Source: Candidatus Obscuribacterales bacterium (GTDB lineage: Bacteria; Cyanobacteriota; Vampirovibrionia; Obscuribacterales; Obscuribacteraceae). From it: DNA of 64,000 bases. The translations under genes were made by a program, and so were the position numbers. The notes below the pieces were generated by a model. The model was not told the origin of the DNA, searched no databases, and was given only the letters and a program-made list of their open reading frames with translations. Shown piece after piece: positions 1 through 7,371 of this stretch (position 1 is its first letter; each line of letters starts with the position of its first letter). The stretch is from assembly GCA_020634035.1 (NCBI GenBank), contig JACKCM010000002.1:496001-560000 (forward strand), given 5' to 3'.

Positions 1-1
1 T

Positions 2-1408
2 ACTTCTGCCGTGCGGGAATCTCGAAACGGAGCCGAAGCGCTGGAACGTCTCAGAAAGTCCCTTGCTCTCGATGCAAGGACTATTTCAGGCAAGGAAGAG
101 GCCAGGCTGATTTATCTGGGTGTACTTTTTTCGATGCCTAAGTTAAAAGGCAAATTCGCCATCGTCGACATCGGTGGTGGCAGCACAGAGTTAATTGCAG
201 CCGACAGGAAAGGTTGTCACTTTACCGAGTCTTATAAACTGGGTGCGGCCCGGCTAACCAGGCGGTTTTTCAAAAAGTCGAAGCCTGATCCCGATTCGTT
301 GCGAGAGCTGCGTGATGAGGTGGTGGGCAAGCTCCGCCCCGGCGCCGCGGCGCTGCATGCTCTGGGCGGTTTCAATAAGCTTATTGGTACATCGGGGACG
401 GTGCAGGCTCTGGCTAAATTAGATAGAGTACGAGCAGGACGCAGCAAAGAGTCCCTCAACGGCTGGATTTTGCCACTGTCGAGGTTGGAGGAGCTGGTTG
501 AGTACATCGCCGAGAATTCGATGCGGGGAACCAGAATCAAGGGTGTGAGCCAGGATCGAAGTGAGACTGTTCTTGCAGGCTCGATAGTGCTTCTTGAAAC
601 CATGCGCTCCCTGGGGGCCGATGAGCTTATTGTCTGCACTTCAGCCCTCAGAGAAGGTATGGTCGTAGATAGATTCAGCCAGACCGGCTGGTTGAATGCC
701 GGGCTGGAAGCGCATAGAGACCCGCGATCGAGGAGCGTATACGCGCTTCTTGAAAAATACAGCATCAGAGTCGATCATGCCGAGCATGTGGCATATCTGG
801 CCAGGCAGCTCTTCGAGCAAACCCGAGGCATACTCCATGACTATCCGGAAGAGGTCGCTCATATACTGTGGTCAGCGTCCATGTTGCACGATCTCGGTAC
901 GTATATAAGTCGTAATGGGCACCATAAACATAGCTATTATTTGATTCGCCATGGCGGACTGCTGGGGCATTCTGAAGAAGAGGTCGGTATGATCGCTTCG
1001 GTGGCTCGCTATCATCGAGGTTCAGATCCCAAAGAGTCTCATGAAGCCTGGCTCGAAGTCCAGGAGGGATCGAGACCGATAGTGCGTGATCTGGCTGCGT
1101 TTTTGCGTCTGGCTGAAGCGCTCGATCGCAGTCATCGTCAGGTCATCGAAGAGATCAAAGTGGTGGTCAGCTTCTTAGACCGACCTAAGAAAGAGAAAGG
1201 CAAGTCATCCAAAGGAAAGGCTGCGCCTCGCAATATATCTCTGGTGCCCAGGGTGAAATCCGGAGAGAATTGTCTTGCAGAAGCCTGGGCACTGGGCCAG
1301 AAGAAACAGTTATTTGAACAATGTTTCAACGTTAAGCTGGATATCCTCATGGATGCCAGTGCCGTGCTTGCCTCCAGTCTGACCGGTCTTGATGCGATTC
1401 GCGGTTAG
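2..1408 (+). CDS. ppx: Ppx/GppA phosphatase with C-terminal HD domain (5' end outside window)
   Basis: Exopolyphosphatase or guanosine pentaphosphate phosphohydrolase, cytoplasmic. The window opens inside the gene: reading from base 2 gives TSAVRESRNG, the conserved internal motif of the Ppx/GppA family, so the first GTG at base 11 is not the start. The phosphate-binding motif DIGGGSTEL follows at about fragment residues 55-63 and GTSGTVQAL at about 128. A C-terminal HD-type segment carries HAEHVAYLA and SMLHDLG (about residue 296), then RYHRG, as in the long form of the family. The family hydrolyses polyphosphate ends or pppGpp; which one applies here cannot be told from sequence. MscS follows in the same direction after about 110 bases, suggesting a link with phosphate or osmotic stress at most. 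The family call is very secure. Confidence 0.93.
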   Translation, partial: TSAVRESRNGAEALERLRKSLALDARTISGKEEARLIYLGVLFSMPKLKGKFAIVDIGGGSTELIAADRKGCHFTESYKLGAARLTRRFFKKSKPDPDSLRELRDEVVGKLRPGAAALHALGGFNKLIGTSGTVQALAKLDRVRAGRSKESLNGWILPLSRLEELVEYIAENSMRGTRIKGVSQDRSETVLAGSIVLLETMRSLGADELIVCTSALREGMVVDRFSQTGWLNAGLEAHRDPRSRSVYALLEKYSIRVDHAEHVAYLARQLFEQTRGILHDYPEEVAHILWSASMLHDLGTYISRNGHHKHSYYLIRHGGLLGHSEEEVGMIASVARYHRGSDPKESHEAWLEVQEGSRPIVRDLAAFLRLAEALDRSHRQVIEEIKVVVSFLDRPKKEKGKSSKGKAAPRNISLVPRVKSGENCLAEAWALGQKKQLFEQCFNVKLDILMDASAVLASSLTGLDAIRG

Positions 1409-1520
1409 TAAGTCGTCTTCATAATTTTGCTTCTTTATTTTATCGACCTTCTTAAGATTGGCGTCCTGTGCTATAGCTGTATGGTTTCTGAAATCAGATC
1501 CTGAGCCGGTGAATTTTGTT

Positions 1521-2729
1521 ATGCAAGAACTGATCCTAAAACTCGAGAAATTCTGGGACATCGTGGTCCATGTCTGGAATCACGGTTATCTGGGAGTGGA
1601 TATCGGAACGATTATTGAAGCCATAGCAATCGTTGTGCTTTTCCTGGCACTGAGGCAGGTATTTGCTTTTCTGGTTATCTCTGTTTTGAAGCGCTGGGTC
1701 GAGAAGAGTAAAACCGATCTCGATGATGAAGTGCTCAATTCTCTTGAGGACCCCATAAAGTTTGTGCCGGTGGTGCTGGGAATTTTTCTTGCCGGAGAGC
1801 ATTTGCCTCTTTCCGGCAGGCTTGATGAGCTGGTAAGTCATGTGGTGCTTTCTTTAGTCACCTTCAACATTTTCTGGGGGCTTGTGAGGGTAGTCGAGCC
1901 TTTTAGCTTTCTTCTAAACAAGCTTGAAAAGATATTTACACCGGCCATGGTGCAGTGGATCAAAAAGGGAGTCAAGCTCGCTTTTGTTTTCCTTGGTGGA
2001 GCAGCCATTCTCGAGACCTGGGGTATCAAAGTCGGTCCACTGGTGGCAGGACTCGGGCTCTTCGGAGTAGCCGTCGCCCTTGGTGCCCAGGATATGTTCA
2101 AGAACCTTATCGGAGGCTTTCTTGTTATTGCCGAGAAGCGCTTCCATCCAGGCGATTGGATCAAGGTCGACGGCATAGTCGAAGGCACCGTCGAAGATAT
2201 CGGCTTTCGTTCCACGATGATCCGTCGCTTTGATAAAGCACCGGTTTATGTGCCAAATTCCAAACTTGCCGACAATGCAGTCACCAATTTCAGCGCCATG
2301 ACCCATCGTCGAATCTACTGGATGATTGGAGTGGAGTATGACACCACCATCGAACAACTCAAAGAGATTCGAGACGGTATTTATGATTTCGTCGCATCCA
2401 GTGCCGATTTCGCCGATCCGAAAGAAGTTTCTACTTTTGTCAGAATAGATTCATTCAACGATTCTTCCATCGACATTATGCTTTATTGCTTTACCAGAAC
2501 AACGAACTGGGGCGAGTGGCTCGAGGTGAAGGAGCAGCTGGCCTACAAAGTGAAAGATATTGTCGAGTCGGCAGGTACCGGATTCGCCTTCCCCAGCAGA
2601 TCAATCTATGTAGACTATGTCGATAAACCTGCTGTCGCTGCAGTATCAGAAGAAACCCGTCCGGAAGCCTTTGTTCCTCCGGTTATGGAGAACCAGGCAA
2701 CTAGTACCACTACTACTACTTCTTCTTAG
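1521..2729 (+). CDS. MscS-family mechanosensitive ion channel
   Basis: Small-conductance mechanosensitive channel, inner membrane, releasing solutes on hypo-osmotic shock. About five hydrophobic segments precede the pore helix and the MscS beta domain, which contains GLFGVAVALGAQDMFKN (Gly/Ala-rich pore helix), FHPGDWIKV and PVYVPNSKLADNAVTNFS. The length of about 400 residues is between E. coli MscS and the larger YbdG type. An in-frame TTG at 1458 would add 21 residues; ATG at 1521 is preferred because it sits just before the amphipathic N-terminal helix, though neither has a strong Shine-Dalgarno. The C-terminus ends in a Thr/Ser run. The stop overlaps the convergent lipoprotein gene by 14 bases. 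Confidence 0.93.
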   Translation: MQELILKLEKFWDIVVHVWNHGYLGVDIGTIIEAIAIVVLFLALRQVFAFLVISVLKRWVEKSKTDLDDEVLNSLEDPIKFVPVVLGIFLAGEHLPLSGRLDELVSHVVLSLVTFNIFWGLVRVVEPFSFLLNKLEKIFTPAMVQWIKKGVKLAFVFLGGAAILETWGIKVGPLVAGLGLFGVAVALGAQDMFKNLIGGFLVIAEKRFHPGDWIKVDGIVEGTVEDIGFRSTMIRRFDKAPVYVPNSKLADNAVTNFSAMTHRRIYWMIGVEYDTTIEQLKEIRDGIYDFVASSADFADPKEVSTFVRIDSFNDSSIDIMLYCFTRTTNWGEWLEVKEQLAYKVKDIVESAGTGFAFPSRSIYVDYVDKPAVAAVSEETRPEAFVPPVMENQATSTTTTTSS

Positions 2730-3141
2730 TGCTGTTCTTGTCTTCTTCGACCGTCTCTTCCTGAGCTTCGGATTTGAGACGGGCTGCGACGCGCACAATC
2801 GTTCCGACGGTTTCGTTCGGATTTAGAGTGGAATAGGGTATTTTTACACCCAACTCTTTTTCGAGGGACTCTTGAATCTTCAAGCGATTCTCCTCGTTGA
2901 CACCAATCTGAGCCAGGTTTTGATTTATTACGAGCCGGTCGATAGAAACATGCAGCTCCTTACCCAGCACCTTTTTTACCTTGTCGTAGGTAGAGACCAT
3001 GGCGTCTCGCTTTTCGTCTTTGAATTCGCCTCTACCGCATCCGGTGGTTAGCGATGAGAGAGACAAGAGCGAGAGACCCGTCGTAAATACGCAGAGCAGA
3101 TTTTTGAGGGTGCGACGGTCGCGGCGGCGGTCTAACTTCAT
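2716..3141 (-). CDS. Lipoprotein with acyl-carrier-protein-like fold lacking the phosphopantetheine serine
   Basis: 141 residues. An N-terminal signal sequence ends in a lipobox-like LTTGC at about residues 31-35, so it is probably a membrane-anchored lipoprotein. From about residue 50 the pattern matches acyl carrier proteins: VKKVLGKELHVSIDRLVINQ, then QIGVNEENRLKIQESL, then EKELGVKIP. Aligned without gaps to ACP (LGADSLDTVELVMALEEEF...EIP), the modified DSL becomes NEE, so no carrier serine exists. The tail is Glu/Lys-rich. Its ATG overlaps the TGA of the SRPBCC gene (ATGA) and is preceded by GGTGGAG, so the two are translationally coupled. The ACP resemblance is my own reading by alignment; function is unknown, perhaps a structural or docking role. 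Confidence 0.62.
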   Translation of the reverse strand: MKLDRRRDRRTLKNLLCVFTTGLSLLSLSSLTTGCGRGEFKDEKRDAMVSTYDKVKKVLGKELHVSIDRLVINQNLAQIGVNEENRLKIQESLEKELGVKIPYSTLNPNETVGTIVRVAARLKSEAQEETVEEDKNSTKKK

Positions 3142-3869
3142 TTCTCCACCGATGCCGCAGGCACACGGGCTGTTTTAGCCGCCATCTGTTTCTGGGTTTG
3201 TTCAGCCACTTTTTTTACGTTCGAGAGCCGCTTGGTCAATTTTTTGGAAGTGACCGACTTCATCAAACCTCCCGGCACAGGAATGCCGAGGTCCAGATGG
3301 GTGGAGAGTTCCAGCATGGTAAAGCGACCGTCCTCTTTAGAGGTCAGCACCCAGCTGCCTTCCATCGATTTGAATCGATCCGACTTGATCAACTTATAGT
3401 CGATTCTCTCAAGGGGAACTTCCCAGTTGTGCATTTCGCATACTGCTGTGCCAAACACCGGTATCAATTTGAACTTCTGTTCGAGTCGGCATTTATTTTC
3501 ACTGGTCTCCAGGACTTTGCTGTACTCGATGTCCGGGTCTTTCTGCCGTTCTTCATGAACCGCGTCCCATACGATTCGGGGCGGTGCCTCGATCAACGTA
3601 CGGGCGGTAATGAATTCTCGGTTGTTCCCTTTGGTCTCGTATTTGATGGTGACCGGGTTGTCTTTACTATTCTTACTCTTTCCAAAAGGCATAGACAGTG
3701 CCGCATCACAAAACAAGCCCGAGAGAAGAATAAGACTAGTTGCACATATAGTGGCTCTAGCGATTTCGAATTTCAGGTTCTTTGCGGCTGCATGCGGTCT
3801 TTTCAAAATGGCTCCGATCCCACGAAGGGTGGCGGTTTCAACAGAATAGCCTGTTCTTAATTGTAGCAA
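3138..3869 (-). CDS. Exported SRPBCC (START-like) family protein
   Basis: 243 residues from a TTG start. A long N-terminal region is followed by a hydrophobic stretch (ATICATSLILLSGLFCDAAL) that looks like a signal peptide or anchor. The remaining ~170 residues read as a helix-grip fold: ITARTLIEAPPRIVWDAVHE is the typical first strand and helix of SRPBCC/polyketide-cyclase-like proteins, and GSWVLTSKEDGRFTMLELST plus the C-terminal helix LTKRLSNVKKVAEQ complete it. Such proteins bind lipids or other hydrophobic ligands. It is fourth in a five-gene minus-strand operon and overlaps the ACP-like lipoprotein by 4 bases. The extreme N-terminus is uncertain because there is no good start nearer the signal sequence. 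Ligand unknown. Confidence 0.68.
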   Translation of the reverse strand: MLQLRTGYSVETATLRGIGAILKRPHAAAKNLKFEIARATICATSLILLSGLFCDAALSMPFGKSKNSKDNPVTIKYETKGNNREFITARTLIEAPPRIVWDAVHEERQKDPDIEYSKVLETSENKCRLEQKFKLIPVFGTAVCEMHNWEVPLERIDYKLIKSDRFKSMEGSWVLTSKEDGRFTMLELSTHLDLGIPVPGGLMKSVTSKKLTKRLSNVKKVAEQTQKQMAAKTARVPAASVEK

Positions 3870-3896
3870 TCTTTTGTCATGAGCAAAAGTTATTCC

Positions 3897-4553
3897 TTAC
3901 ACACCGATTGGTATGAAGCGTGGCACCAGTCTTCTCCAGCCCATGTTCTCGCCGTATTCTTTGTAAGGCTCTCCCAGTGCTTCGATGAGAATGGTCTCTT
4001 CGTATTTAGCACGTCTCAGCCAGAGCGGGGCGACGATCATCACGGCAAAGAGGGCGCAGAATATCGAGGTGCAGGCTAAGGCCGCACCGATAAGACACTG
4101 GATGATACCGGAGTAAGCCGGATGCATAACAAAAGAGAGAAGCCCGGTGTCTTTCACCGAGTGGTTTTCCATGATCTCTGCATCGGTGGAGAAGAACTCA
4201 CCCAGCGATATCCATCCACCGATCATGAAGACCATTCCACTTAAAAAGACCAGGATTCCGAGCCAGGAGACATAGAGTGCAAGACCCTGGGGCTCGGCAC
4301 CGGTCTGGAGAACCACAAAAGGAACCAGAGCTTGCATGCCTGGTATGTAGCCGTTATAGGTGAGACCTGAGATAGCGATAAGAAAGACTGTGAAACCGGA
4401 CATCAGCTGCGGCGCTCTCTGAATCAAGAAATTGTTCTCGTACTTGATACCGGTGCCGCGACGGGAAAACCCTTTGAATAGAACCGGTGTCGACAGGACG
4501 CATCCGATCAAAACCAGTACTACCAGTATGGTTGTCGGCAAATTCAGTGGCAT
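3897..4553 (-). CDS. Isoprenylcysteine carboxyl methyltransferase-like membrane protein
   Basis: 218 residues with about five membrane segments. The C-terminal half carries the ICMT/phospholipid-methyltransferase signature: TGLLSFVMHPAYSGIIQ (the R/H-P-Y element), then RRAKYEETILIEALGEPYKE, then the EYGENMGWRRLVPRF tail. Members transfer a methyl group from S-adenosylmethionine to a lipid-like or prenylated acceptor at the inner membrane; many bacterial ones have no known substrate. GAAGGAG lies about 10 bases before the ATG. It sits between the DUF1571 protein and the SRPBCC protein with 27-33-base gaps, so it is almost certainly co-transcribed with them, which supports a role in modifying a membrane or envelope lipid. 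Confidence 0.82.
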   Translation of the reverse strand: MPLNLPTTILVVLVLIGCVLSTPVLFKGFSRRGTGIKYENNFLIQRAPQLMSGFTVFLIAISGLTYNGYIPGMQALVPFVVLQTGAEPQGLALYVSWLGILVFLSGMVFMIGGWISLGEFFSTDAEIMENHSVKDTGLLSFVMHPAYSGIIQCLIGAALACTSIFCALFAVMIVAPLWLRRAKYEETILIEALGEPYKEYGENMGWRRLVPRFIPIGV

Positions 4554-4586
4554 CTCGCTATATCTCCTTCTCTAGCCTGCTGGCTT

Positions 4587-5441
4587 TTAAGACTTGTTCG
4601 TCTTATTGTCTTTGTTTTTACTGACTGTGTCATTGCTATTTTGCATTTCTAACAGTTGTTTTTTAGCTGATGAACCATGTTTTATCGTGAAGAGCTGGTC
4701 GGGGAGGCTGCGGTCGGCGAGGAAATCCTGCCACTGAGCGTGGGAGTGAAGATTGCCATTCTGGTTGTAGTCCCACCACTGGACCGGTACATAAGAACGT
4801 GGGTCCACCGCTATTCTCTTCCAGAGCTGCTTGTCAGTCTTTCCGCTTTTGATATCGAGAATATATACGGATTTCCCTACGCCTTTAACCCGAACCGGGG
4901 CGGCTGTGGCCACCGTAGTCATTCCTTTCTGCTCATAGTCTTTGAGGCATTCTGCCAGGGAGAGAAAATCCGACTGGACCATGGGGTGCCCATTGGCGGA
5001 CTTGAGCAGTCCCGAATCTGGTGACAGGTCGACGACAAATAGTTTCAGACCGCCACCAAGATGTGCTTTTACCCGACCATCGGTATTCGGTCCTATGATG
5101 GCGACAGCGCCTTTCTTATACGGACCTTTCTCTTCCAGGCGTATATAGTTGGGTTTCTTGAAATAGAAGCTGCCGGATTCAAGAACGGAGCCGTTCTTTT
5201 TAAAAACTTTCATCTTATAGTTAAATGAATAATTTCTCAGGGCTGTAGCCCGTTGATGCATCCGCTCTATTAAGGAGGCACCGTCTACCGTTCCTTCTTT
5301 CAGAGCGGTTTTATCGAGTGGGTCGAGGATGCCTGAGTCAGCGCGGGCCATAGTCGCCGGCATGGTCAGTGTCAGAGTTAAGAGCGCAAAGGTCAGGGCG
5401 CAGAAGTTTTTGATTTTGATCGATGGATTGAACGATTTCAT
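4587..5441 (-). CDS. Exported DUF1571/LolA-like protein
   Basis: 284 residues from ATG 5441; longer upstream extensions run into the preceding gene and lack a signal-peptide logic. The N-terminus KIKNFCALTFALLTLTLTMPATMARA is a clear Sec signal peptide. The mature part has RNYSFNYKMKVFKKNGSV, FYFKKPNYIRLEEKGPYKKG and later PRSYVPVQWW, the layout of DUF1571 and the wider LolA/LppX lipid-binding beta fold: an extended sheet with ...KPNYIR... and a conserved aromatic strand near the end. Location would be periplasmic. It lies second in the five-gene operon, next to a lipid-methyltransferase-like protein, which fits carriage of a hydrophobic molecule. The family assignment is moderate; the ligand is unknown. 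Confidence 0.62.
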   Translation of the reverse strand: MKSFNPSIKIKNFCALTFALLTLTLTMPATMARADSGILDPLDKTALKEGTVDGASLIERMHQRATALRNYSFNYKMKVFKKNGSVLESGSFYFKKPNYIRLEEKGPYKKGAVAIIGPNTDGRVKAHLGGGLKLFVVDLSPDSGLLKSANGHPMVQSDFLSLAECLKDYEQKGMTTVATAAPVRVKGVGKSVYILDIKSGKTDKQLWKRIAVDPRSYVPVQWWDYNQNGNLHSHAQWQDFLADRSLPDQLFTIKHGSSAKKQLLEMQNSNDTVSKNKDNKTNKS

Positions 5442-5463
5442 GACAGACCGTATCACTATCGGA

Positions 5464-6186
5464 TTAGTGAGCGGTGAGACGTTCCGTTTCCAGGGTTTTG
5501 TACTCTTCAGTGCAACGCCAGAAAGCGTAGATCGCCTCAACCAGGGCTTCTACCTGCTCGGGCAGCTTATTAGGAGGATCCAGTTCGAGATCATCCACTG
5601 CTCGTTTCATCCATATAGCATGTCTGGTCTGAGGCTTTGCGTGCAGCCTCAGCCAGGCCAGACCCTCGTCGGTGGTCACATCGAGGCTGACTTTGTTAAC
5701 ACCGGGCGGGTTCTTTTCAAAATAAGCCTCGAAAAGTTCCAGAGAGTGTCGGGCAAATACCGTGGCAGCCAACTCGGCGGTCACGATAGCCAGAATGCCT
5801 TCTTCAAAACTGGGACCGGTACAGTGACCCTTGATCAATTCGCAAAGGTTCTCTGTCGCCGGTCCAGGTACGAAATTTTCCAGGCTCTGGTCATCAATGC
5901 CTGCTAAATAGCATTGTTTGCGGTAGAGACCCTGGTAATAACCTTCGTCGTCGGAGAGATGGTTGAGGAACTTTCCGGCATATTCCATCGATTCGGGCAG
6001 GTTTGCTTTTACCTGTTTGATATTGCCCGGTAGACGCGAAATGAACGGCCAGAGAGTCAGGCACAGCTCTTTGCCTGTCTCGATTGTGTCCTTCTCTTTC
6101 TGCAAGTCCAGGATAAACTGGCTACGAGCGCATCCTAAGTTGAATAACTCCACAAGCGATGGGAGCCAATGGTCTTTTCGAGCCAT
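5464..6186 (-). CDS. Heme-oxygenase-like fold protein (HDO/TenA/PqqC-like)
   Basis: 240 residues, largely helical, no signal peptide, cytoplasmic. FLNHLSDDEGYYQGLYRKQC (about residue 73 on), TAELAATVFARHSLELFEAY and WLRLHAKPQTRHAIWMKR follow the helix order of heme-oxygenase-like diiron oxidases, where the last motif is H-x3-D-x2-H. Here the spacing H-x6-H is kept but the middle Asp is Gln, so a canonical diiron site would be short of a ligand. Family members include oxidases, oxygenases and thiaminases. It is the first gene of the minus-strand operon (start ATG with AGGA just upstream; 22 bases before the DUF1571 protein) and so may make or modify the molecule handled by the envelope proteins that follow. 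Confidence 0.6.
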   Translation of the reverse strand: MARKDHWLPSLVELFNLGCARSQFILDLQKEKDTIETGKELCLTLWPFISRLPGNIKQVKANLPESMEYAGKFLNHLSDDEGYYQGLYRKQCYLAGIDDQSLENFVPGPATENLCELIKGHCTGPSFEEGILAIVTAELAATVFARHSLELFEAYFEKNPPGVNKVSLDVTTDEGLAWLRLHAKPQTRHAIWMKRAVDDLELDPPNKLPEQVEALVEAIYAFWRCTEEYKTLETERLTAH

Positions 6187-6381
6187 TTTCCTGAAGATTA
6201 CCTCACTAACTTCTTAGAGAGTACTATGTTTTCCGGTTCTAAAGCTTTGGGGATCTCATTTATTTTCAATAATCGTTAAGCATTTTGTTTATATAGCCCT
6301 TGGCAACTTAGGGATTTCGAACATTAAGTGCTACACTTTTCTAACTTCCAGCGTCGAGAGCCTTCCAGGCAATGCCTTTAG

Positions 6382-6415
6382 CCCTTTGAAAGATTTAGCC
6401 CATTGAAAGACCTAG
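6382..6415 (+). repeat. 17-bp tandem duplication over the translation start, creating a 6-codon leader ORF
   Basis: Two adjacent 17-base copies (6382-6398 and 6399-6415) differ at three positions. The second copy holds the TTG start (6403) of the hydrolase gene. The first copy holds an equivalent TTG at 6386 that opens MKDLAH and ends at a TGA (6404-6406) overlapping the real start. It could give translational coupling or be chance. The remaining divergent intergenic space (6187-6381) is AT-rich and must hold promoters for both operons; I found no convincing -35/-10 pair. Confidence 0.5.
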
Positions 6416-7371
6416 CCTCCATCAAGTTGCCGAATCTAGTTTCTTCTCCGAGATCCGAAAAGGAGCCGGAGATAGAGCTGATGCGCGCAGAAGACGGCAT
6501 CCAGTACTCGTGCCGGATCTGGCGGGGAGAGGTCGGCGCTCCGGTTATCCTTTACCTTCACGGCATCGAAGGGCACAGTCAGTGGTTCGATAATGCCGCC
6601 GATTATCTCAATCAAAAGGGCATGACCATTTATGCCCCGGACAGACGCGGCTCTGGCTTGAATGCCCGGGATCGCGGTCACATGAACTCATATCGAGATT
6701 ATGTAGGCGACATCAACGACATGCTTCGAAGAATCAGCCAGGAGCACACCGGTCATCCGATTGTTGTCTGGGGACATTGCTGGGGCGCCAAAGGAGCGGT
6801 TCTGGTCTGTCAGGACATGGAGAAGACCGGCAAGGAAAAAGAGGCGAAAACCCGGGCAGAAGACATGCTGAGCAAGGGTTATCCGGTATGCGGTCTTGTA
6901 CTTACCTGTCCGGCGATATACTCTCGGCTGGATTTCGATATGAAGAAGAAGCTGACCATCGCCTTCAATCATTTCATGGGCGATAGAAGGGCGATGAGAA
7001 AGTGGGAGATCCCCCTGACCGCCTCTATGCTCACCGATAACCCCGTTTATATGAACTATATCGAGGAAGATCCGCTGCGCTTGAAAGAGGTCACCTCGAC
7101 TTTTTTCTATGAAAGCCATAAACTTACTACTCTGGCGCAGAAAGCTGCACCGAAGTTGAGTCTACCTATCTTGATCCTCCAGGCAGGAGCCGATCAGATA
7201 GTCGACGTTCCTAAAGTCGAAGGCTGGCTCGAGAAGACCCGGTCTGAAGACAAATCGATGAGAATCTTTCCCGATGCATCCCACAGTCTCGACTTCGATG
7301 AGACCTGGTTCAAAGAATACATGCATCTCGTTTCTGGATGGTTGTTAGCGCGTACTCCGGTGGTATCGTAA
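6403..7371 (+). CDS. Alpha/beta hydrolase with a cysteine in the nucleophile elbow
   Basis: 322 residues, no signal peptide. Monoglyceride-lipase/S33-like fold: ILYLHGIEGHSQWF carries the oxyanion region, then YAPDRRGSGLN, the nucleophile elbow WGHCWGAKG, the acid AGADQIVD and the histidine DASHSLDF. The usual serine of G-x-S-x-G is Cys here, as in dienelactone hydrolases and some thioesterase-like members, so activity may differ from a lipase. Start: TTG 6403; ATG 6481 is an alternative that would remove 26 poorly conserved residues. It is the first gene of the plus-strand operon and its stop overlaps the start of the enolase-superfamily gene (TAATG). Confidence 0.85.
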   Translation: MKDLASIKLPNLVSSPRSEKEPEIELMRAEDGIQYSCRIWRGEVGAPVILYLHGIEGHSQWFDNAADYLNQKGMTIYAPDRRGSGLNARDRGHMNSYRDYVGDINDMLRRISQEHTGHPIVVWGHCWGAKGAVLVCQDMEKTGKEKEAKTRAEDMLSKGYPVCGLVLTCPAIYSRLDFDMKKKLTIAFNHFMGDRRAMRKWEIPLTASMLTDNPVYMNYIEEDPLRLKEVTSTFFYESHKLTTLAQKAAPKLSLPILILQAGADQIVDVPKVEGWLEKTRSEDKSMRIFPDASHSLDFDETWFKEYMHLVSGWLLARTPVVS

